Positions 32,758 to 38,239 of a stretch of DNA of 38,239 nucleotides are shown piece after piece. The notes under the pieces are model-generated. The model ran no database searches. It was not told the origin of the DNA and saw nothing but the letters and a program-made list of their open reading frames with translations. The DNA is taken from positions 1 to 38,239 of the forward strand of contig JALSLR010000087.1 in assembly GCA_026988245.1 (NCBI GenBank), written 5' to 3'. Position 1 is the first letter of the stretch; each line of letters begins with the position of its first letter. The position numbers and the translations under genes were made by a program. Origin of the DNA: Sulfurimonas sp. GTDB taxonomy: Bacteria > Campylobacterota > Campylobacteria > Campylobacterales > Sulfurimonadaceae.

Positions 32758-34372
32758 CAACTACTCTATCTCTACCACTCTCTTTAGCCTCATAGAGTGC
32801 TTCATCAACTCTTTTTAGTAGCGCTTCTTTTTCGCTATGCCCATCACAATGTGTAATCCCGATGCTTACAGTGATATGCTCAACATCTTCAAAATAGTGT
32901 GCTTTGACTTGTTTTCTTAGCTTATCTGCAAGTTTTTGTGCTACGTGTATCTCTTCGTTTGGGATAAGGAGCATAAACTCTTCACCACCCCATCTTCCAA
33001 ACATATCAGTATCTCTAATAGAGCTTGAAATGATTTGGCTAAACTCTTTAAGTACTATATCCCCGATATCATGACCATGAGTGTCATTTACTTTTTTGAA
33101 AAAATCTATGTCAAACATGAGCAGAGAAAAATGTTTATTATAGCGTTTTGCTCTTTTGAGTTCATCTTCTATTGATTTGTTTATGCTGTACCTGTTGGCT
33201 ATACCTGTGAGCGCATCTACAGTAGCTAATGTTTCAAGTTGTTCTTGTAGTTTTACTTCTTTGGTAACATCTTTACTTGTAGAAACATAGTACTCAATCT
33301 CATCTGTATCTTCATTGAGAATAGGTGTGATGGTTTGTTCTTCATCGTAAAGTTCACCATCTTTTTTGGCATTGACAAAGACCCCTTTATAGCTCTTTTT
33401 ATCCTCTATGATATTGTACATTTTTTCATAAAATTTTTTATCATGTTTCTTCGAGTTAAAAATATTATTTTGCTGACCAATGAGCTCCCCTTTTTTATAC
33501 TGAGTATGTTTCGTAAGAGCTTCATTGACATAGGTGATATAACCATCTTTGTCTGTTATACGAACCATCTCATCCATTTGTTCCATAGCTTGTGCTAGAA
33601 GTTTTAACCTCTCCTTGGTGTCAAGTAAGTCCGTGATATCAATAGATGTTCCTATACCTGCATATCCACCTTCATACTCAATAGTATCAGTAGTAACACG
33701 ATGTATTTTAGTATCACCATTTTTGCTAACTATGGGTATCTCATTATGTACCCTCGGGAATTTTTTACCCTCTAGTCTTTGATAGACGATCTCTTTGATT
33801 TTTGTAGTGTTTTGAGCTGAGACTAAAGCCCAACTATCCATAGCATAGAGTTCTTCCTTAGTATAGCCAACCATTTGGCAAAAAACCTCATTTACATAGA
33901 TAAACTTTTCTTTGTAGATAAAGACACCAAGTTGTGATGTTTCTAAAATAATCTTAGATCTTGCTTCACTCTCTTTGAGTTGTTGTTGTGCATGTGTAGC
34001 TTCTAACTCTATGATACATTTGTCTATTTGATTTTTAAGTTTATCGAGGTCTACGGGTTTTGCTATGTAGCCATCTATCTGTAACTCTATAGCCTTAAAG
34101 AGATACTCACTATCGATATGCGCAGTTGTAAAGATGACAAGCTGTGCAGGATTGATTTTTTTTATCTCTTGGACCATATCGATGCCATTGAGCTTTGGCA
34201 TTTTTATGTCAGATATTACGATGTCGATATGGTTTTGTTTATATAGTTCTAATCCCTCTTGACCATCGTGAGCAAGGAAGATATTTTTGCAAAATCTAGC
34301 TATAAATTTGCTAAGCATCTCTCTTATATTGTTTTCATCTTCCACATAGAGTATTGATAAGTTATTTTTCAT
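32747..34372 (-). CDS. Response regulator diguanylate cyclase (REC-PAS-PAS-GGDEF)
   Basis: 541 residues from the ATG at 34372; an earlier ATG at 34399 would add nine residues without the usual REC opening. REC (about 1-115) has YVEDE, phospho-acceptor Asp in VISDIKMPKLNG and TAHIDSE with Lys in YIAKPVD. Two PAS domains follow (about 135-250 and 260-375). The GGDEF domain has LTGIANR, FDIDFFKKVNDTHGHDIGD and an active GGEEF (462-466) with the inhibitory RxxD motif (RDTD) five residues before it. It makes cyclic di-GMP from GTP, probably after phosphorylation by the kinase encoded just upstream, with which it overlaps by 11 nt. Confidence 0.9.
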   Translation of the reverse strand: MKNNLSILYVEDENNIREMLSKFIARFCKNIFLAHDGQEGLELYKQNHIDIVISDIKMPKLNGIDMVQEIKKINPAQLVIFTTAHIDSEYLFKAIELQIDGYIAKPVDLDKLKNQIDKCIIELEATHAQQQLKESEARSKIILETSQLGVFIYKEKFIYVNEVFCQMVGYTKEELYAMDSWALVSAQNTTKIKEIVYQRLEGKKFPRVHNEIPIVSKNGDTKIHRVTTDTIEYEGGYAGIGTSIDITDLLDTKERLKLLAQAMEQMDEMVRITDKDGYITYVNEALTKHTQYKKGELIGQQNNIFNSKKHDKKFYEKMYNIIEDKKSYKGVFVNAKKDGELYDEEQTITPILNEDTDEIEYYVSTSKDVTKEVKLQEQLETLATVDALTGIANRYSINKSIEDELKRAKRYNKHFSLLMFDIDFFKKVNDTHGHDIGDIVLKEFSQIISSSIRDTDMFGRWGGEEFMLLIPNEEIHVAQKLADKLRKQVKAHYFEDVEHITVSIGITHCDGHSEKEALLKRVDEALYEAKESGRDRVVAKV

Positions 34373-36311
34373 TAAAGTCCATCCTAAATTCCACTCCATC
34401 TTCGGTATTGTGTACGCTGAGTTTTGCGTCCATATTTTCTTCTATAATTATCTTAGACATATAAAGACCCATCCCTGTGCCTTTACCTTGTTCTTTTGTG
34501 GTAAAGTAAGGTTCAAAGATTCTATCCATAATCTCTTTATCTATACCACCCGCATTATCTCTTACTGAGATAATATTATCTTGCATATCTATAAATATCT
34601 TGGCATTTGGTATATTGTTGTCAATGAGCGCATCTTTTGAATTGTTGATAAGATTGAGTAGAACTTGTTGAAATTCATTTTTATAACCATCTATCTCAAA
34701 ACTTTCTTCACTTATAAATACAGATATATTGTGGTTGATAAGTTGTGCCATTTGAAGGGAAAGTGTGTTCTTTATAGCTTTTTTGGCATCAAAAATCTCT
34801 TTTGTTTTATCAATTCTGTAAAAATTTCTAAAATCATCTATAGTAGTTGACATAAAATGAACGACTTTTTTATTTTGTGCTATAAACTTATCTAAAAACT
34901 TATCATCTATGAGCCCATCTTCGTAGTCATATTTTAAGTTTTGTATAGATATGCTTATCTCATTGAGTGGTTGTCTCCATTGGTGAGCTATAGCCCCAAT
35001 CATTTCACCCATAGAGGCCATTTTATTTTGTTGTTGGAGTATCTCTAGTTGTTGTATATTTTCACTTGTTTTTTCCTCTACGATATTTTCTAAGTTTTCA
35101 TTGAGCAGTTGGAGTTCTTTTGTTCTTTCATTAACTTGTAGTTGCACCTCTTTTTTAGAATCCTCAAGCTTTTTAATCATTGTTTTTAAAGAGCGTGAGA
35201 GGTCGCCTATCTCATCACTACTATCAGATGTGACGAACTCTACCGTAGCATCATCATCTGCAGAACTTATCTCTTTTGCCTTATTTGTGAGATGTATAAT
35301 AGGGCTGATGAGAATCTTAATAACTATAAGAGAGACAAGGGCTATAAAAACAGTAATAATAAAAATGTATACAATGAGAGTTTTAAAATACCCATTTGAT
35401 TGTTGATGTAAAAATTTGTCTGTAGTAGTTATAGCAATAAAAATACTGCGATCTTTTGTAAGGGGCATTTTTGAGTAAGCAAATGCAATGCTTTTGTTGA
35501 AATAAGATTTTTTATTGAGTTCGAAATCATTTGTGAATTTATCATGAGTATTGAGCTCAAAACCAAAAGTTTTTTCTTTATTTGGATGGTAAAGATAGTA
35601 ACCTTCTTGATTTGCAATATATATCTGCTTGTCATCTGCAATGAGATTTTTTATAGGTAAAAAAAGTTTGTAAATATTTGCGTTGATGATAATAATAGCA
35701 AATATTTTGTTGTTGAAGTATACGGGCAATGCTACTCTTATGGTTGGTATATAGGGAATAGAAAGTTTTCCGTACTCACGGTTGAGTTCTATCTTAGATA
35801 TATATATATCATTTTCAGCTAGTTGTATAGCTTTTTTAAAATAGTCTCGATTTGCTTTGTTTTGTAATAGGGTCTCTTTTTGTATGCTTACTTTTCCTTT
35901 AGCATCTTTTACGCTTACAACAAGTTCTTCTCCCTTTGCATCTATGAGTCTAATGTTAAAGTATGCATCGTTATGCTCTAAAATAGACTTCATTGTTTGC
36001 GCTAGTTTGTATTTGAGTGATGGTAGTGTTTCATTTGTCACTTCATCATAATGATATTTATTGGAAGTTGCACGATAAAGAGCAGATATGTTTTCATTGT
36101 TTATAAGTAGAGTTACATCTTTTTTTACACTTGCTAAGTTCTGCTCTATCGCTTTTGTATGCTCTATAAGCTCAGATTCAAGAGATGTTAATACATTTTG
36201 CTTGATATAAGAGCGAATTTGAGTGTAGGATAAAACAGATATAAGCAAAACACCAAAACCTGAAGCAACAAAAATAGCTATTGCAACTTTTAAGGAGAGA
36301 CTAATCCTCAT
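34362..36311 (-). CDS. Sensor histidine kinase with periplasmic dCache-type domain
   Basis: 649 residues. TM1 (about 7-29), a periplasmic double-Cache-like region (30-308) with RLIDAKGEELV, NRDYFKKAI and RVALPVYFNNKIFAIIIIN, TM2 (309-335), HAMP (336-390), a coiled coil, then the kinase core: phosphorylated His443 in AHQWRQPLNE, N-box LLNLINNSKDAL, G1 VRDNAGGI, F-box FEPYFTTK and G2 GKGTGMGLYM. Cache domains usually bind small molecules such as amino or carboxylic acids. It overlaps the repeat-protein gene before it by 11 nt and the cyclase gene after it by 11 nt, so the three are one translational unit. Confidence 0.92.
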   Translation of the reverse strand: MRISLSLKVAIAIFVASGFGVLLISVLSYTQIRSYIKQNVLTSLESELIEHTKAIEQNLASVKKDVTLLINNENISALYRATSNKYHYDEVTNETLPSLKYKLAQTMKSILEHNDAYFNIRLIDAKGEELVVSVKDAKGKVSIQKETLLQNKANRDYFKKAIQLAENDIYISKIELNREYGKLSIPYIPTIRVALPVYFNNKIFAIIIINANIYKLFLPIKNLIADDKQIYIANQEGYYLYHPNKEKTFGFELNTHDKFTNDFELNKKSYFNKSIAFAYSKMPLTKDRSIFIAITTTDKFLHQQSNGYFKTLIVYIFIITVFIALVSLIVIKILISPIIHLTNKAKEISSADDDATVEFVTSDSSDEIGDLSRSLKTMIKKLEDSKKEVQLQVNERTKELQLLNENLENIVEEKTSENIQQLEILQQQNKMASMGEMIGAIAHQWRQPLNEISISIQNLKYDYEDGLIDDKFLDKFIAQNKKVVHFMSTTIDDFRNFYRIDKTKEIFDAKKAIKNTLSLQMAQLINHNISVFISEESFEIDGYKNEFQQVLLNLINNSKDALIDNNIPNAKIFIDMQDNIISVRDNAGGIDKEIMDRIFEPYFTTKEQGKGTGMGLYMSKIIIEENMDAKLSVHNTEDGVEFRMDFNEK

Positions 36312-38058
36312 AATTACTATCTTTGAAAATATTTGAGATGATTTTTATTGTGTCATCTACTGTTTCATAAACATCCGATGGTGTTTTGTTTTTGACATTC
36401 AATATATCTTTATAGGGTGGTTCTATGCTGTAATGTACTTCTATTTCTGATAGCGTAGCACTGACAAGTCTAAGTGCATTGTAGACTGATGTAGGCGTTT
36501 TGATTTTCTCGTTTGGTAGGATTATTTTTACAGACTTAAAGTTTCCTCTCTCTTTTACATCTTGTAAAAGTTCAAGAAGTTGTATAGATTTTTGAAAAAC
36601 ATCACTAGGTTTTTTTGATTTTACATGGGTAGGAATTACTTTTATATTTTTTCCTATTAAAAATTTTTCTAGAAGTTTTATCTCGTTTTGTATTTTTTTT
36701 GCTAGTATGTATGTCTCATTTGGGGTATAGTCTTGGTTGAGTATCGCATCTAGTTCATAAGATATTTTCCACAAATTATTATAGGCATCAGAAGGTGTTT
36801 TATCAGTAAAATATTTTTTATTTGAAAGAGCCCTGTATGCGCTAAGTTTAAAACTATCTTTGTAGATAAGATTGAGCTCATCATCGAGTCTCAATATAAG
36901 TTCATAGACCTCACTAGGGGTTATCTTAGTACTAGGTGATTGTGGTACCTGAGATGGTTTGAAGCCTTCTAACATTTTAAGTTTTGCTATTTTTTCTAAA
37001 CTTTCTATCCCCTTTTCGTAGACATGGATAGGTTCTAAGCCATAGAGGTAAGTGGTCTCTTTTGCTTTAAGATGTATCCCTTTTTTTGCTTTTATAGTAG
37101 TAATCTTATCAAGTATGTAACTACTCAGAGCAAAAACATCATTTGGGGTTTTTAGTAGGGATTGTTTTGGATACTGGTTTAAAGGTGTTTCAAGAGAAAA
37201 AGAAGGCATTAAAGCTATGGCATATTCTAGATTTTGAACAACATCTGATGGTGTTTTTCTCTCTTTTATCTCTTGAGGTACGAAAGATTTTTCTATACCA
37301 ACTCTTCTTGCTATTCTATTTATTTCTGCTTTAACAGTTTGTAATGCATCATACACCTCTGTTGGAGATATCACTTTTTGTTCGATTTTTGGAACTGGAG
37401 TTGTTGTCATCCAGAGTAATTTTTCAACATTGGAAATTTTTTGCAAAAGTTCTATTGATTTATAAAGTGCATGATTTGGATGTAGATTTTTTTTGAGTTT
37501 TGGCATTGGCACTAAGTTATTAGAGTGTTGAGAATCACGCAAAAGCATGATGGTGTCTATAATCTGTGTTGTTTGTGCATATACATCTGTTGGGGTAAAT
37601 CCTTGTCCTATGAGAGCATCAAATCCCAAAGATATTGTCCACAACTGTGTATATACATCACTTGGTGTTTTGTTTGTGTACATTTTTGCTTTATGAAATA
37701 TATGTTTACCCTTTATAAGGTAAGCAACTTCTTCCCTTAGTCTTTGGACATTGTAATACACATCTTGAGGGGTGATCTTTCTTGCTGGAACTGGTGGAAT
37801 GGTTATGCGTCCATATCCATTGAGTTCTCGATATTTATTTACTTTTGTGAGTATTTCAAGTGTCTTTTGTATAACATGGCGTGGTGACTTATTGGCTTGG
37901 TACTGAACTTTTTTTAGTGGTGTAGTGATATCATTTTGTTTTCTTAGTAAAACGATAGCTTCTTTGAGTACCATAGACTGTGAATAAACATCAGAGGGTG
38001 TTTTAACCTTGGCTTGCAACAAGATACTTACAAAAAGTACAAATACAATATATCTCAC
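36301..38058 (-). CDS. Exported TPSDVY-repeat protein of unknown family
   Basis: 585 residues from a GTG start (AAAGGA 8 nt upstream). Signal peptide 1-16, cut after LLQA. The whole mature protein is built from sixteen motifs of the form (T/S)P-S-D-V-Y, starting at residues 20, 58, 96, 131, 155, 193, 231, 269, 304, 342, 380, 421, 445, 483, 521 and 559. Most are 38 apart. Motifs 9-16 repeat motifs 1-8 with an offset of 284 then 290 residues. Each unit looks like two amphipathic helices with a Pro-rich link. I know no named family. It is first in an operon with a histidine kinase and a diguanylate cyclase. Confidence 0.85.
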   Translation of the reverse strand: MRYIVFVLFVSILLQAKVKTPSDVYSQSMVLKEAIVLLRKQNDITTPLKKVQYQANKSPRHVIQKTLEILTKVNKYRELNGYGRITIPPVPARKITPQDVYYNVQRLREEVAYLIKGKHIFHKAKMYTNKTPSDVYTQLWTISLGFDALIGQGFTPTDVYAQTTQIIDTIMLLRDSQHSNNLVPMPKLKKNLHPNHALYKSIELLQKISNVEKLLWMTTTPVPKIEQKVISPTEVYDALQTVKAEINRIARRVGIEKSFVPQEIKERKTPSDVVQNLEYAIALMPSFSLETPLNQYPKQSLLKTPNDVFALSSYILDKITTIKAKKGIHLKAKETTYLYGLEPIHVYEKGIESLEKIAKLKMLEGFKPSQVPQSPSTKITPSEVYELILRLDDELNLIYKDSFKLSAYRALSNKKYFTDKTPSDAYNNLWKISYELDAILNQDYTPNETYILAKKIQNEIKLLEKFLIGKNIKVIPTHVKSKKPSDVFQKSIQLLELLQDVKERGNFKSVKIILPNEKIKTPTSVYNALRLVSATLSEIEVHYSIEPPYKDILNVKNKTPSDVYETVDDTIKIISNIFKDSNYED

Positions 38059-38116
38059 ATAGAATCCTTTTAGTTGTATCTATATTATGATACATAATAT
38101 ATTAAATAATGTTTAA

Positions 38117-38239
38117 GGGCACCTCTAAAAACCCTTATACCCTCAGAGCCAAAAAGAGAGGTAAGATTGTGCAAAACTTTTTTTGAACCATAGCCATAGC
38201 TACGGTGATGAAAAATTTTGACGCAAGATTGCCTCTCTT
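38117..38239 (-). mobile_element. MITE-like element, copy 2 (cut by the window edge)
   Basis: The first 123 nt match the reverse complement of 8228-8350 at 122 of 123 positions: terminal repeat GGGCACCTCT, then the second hairpin almost to its end. So it lies inverted relative to copy 1. It begins 58 nt upstream of the TPSDVY-repeat gene start. The flank before it reads TTTAA; the other flank is outside the window, so no target duplication can be tested. Confidence 0.85.

Noticed and set aside
20-38239. CRISPR array, prophage, toxin-antitoxin or restriction-modification system.
   Set aside because: I looked for regularly spaced direct repeats, integrases, phage structural genes, small two-gene toxin pairs and methyltransferases. 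None is visible; PrmA is the only methyltransferase and is a housekeeping enzyme.

Overview
The window looks like a chromosomal stretch from a member of the Campylobacterota (Epsilonproteobacteria), most like the Sulfurimonas group. This is an inference from low GC, short gaps, AAGGA-type ribosome binding sites, T-rich promoters with a clear -10 box, and gene neighbourhoods that I recall from Campylobacter jejuni (a pglG-like gene near cheY-prmA-ftsH, and a pflB-like gene near serS). No database was searched.

Layout. 1-1.3 kb: the tail of an HI0933-type flavoprotein, two small exported proteins, and tRNA-Val(GAC) on the minus strand. 1.4-5.5 kb: pckA, ending in a hairpin terminator, converges on uvrB-dedA. 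5.7-8.1 kb: three small genes, tRNA-Arg(GCG) and a stand-alone AAA_14/DUF4143-type ATPase. 8.09-8.35 kb: a 265-bp non-autonomous mobile element with 30-bp inverted ends and two internal hairpins. 8.4-11.9 kb: a degenerate J-domain protein converges on an HPt-trpA-fapA operon. 11.9-14.9 kb: panB-ruvB-AI-2E-type permease, converging on a lipid A acyltransferase. 15.8-21.3 kb: pglG-like, hisH, hisA, cheY, prmA, ftsH. 21.3-26.5 kb: a pflB-like flagellar TPR gene, a divergent haem protein, then serS and metF. 26.5-27.6 kb: serB and a small unknown gene. 27.6-30.8 kb: a beta-propeller/OmpA fusion and the rpsF-ssb-rpsR operon with a structured leader. 30.9-32.8 kb: a divergent polysaccharide deacetylase and dprA. 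32.7-38.1 kb: a three-gene signalling operon on the minus strand. 38.1 kb to the end: a second, inverted copy of the mobile element, cut by the window edge.

The core genes are ordinary housekeeping: gluconeogenesis, DNA repair, amino acid, folate and pantothenate synthesis, translation, flagellar motility and chemotaxis. The most unusual system is the last operon. It encodes an exported protein made of sixteen TPSDVY-type motifs, mostly 38 residues apart, arranged as two copies of an eight-motif block; then a membrane histidine kinase with a large periplasmic sensor; then a REC-PAS-PAS-GGDEF protein with intact catalytic and inhibitory motifs. Both gene junctions overlap by 11 nt. I infer a periplasmic sensing route to cyclic di-GMP in which the repeat protein is a partner or sensor of the kinase.

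Other points of interest are the mobile element and its possible relic inside a permease gene, two copies of a hairpin leader motif whose stems differ but still pair, four genes whose -10 box sits 6-7 nt before the ATG without a Shine-Dalgarno (candidate leaderless mRNAs), a tRNA-Val with C at position 33, and a J-domain with HYD in place of HPD.
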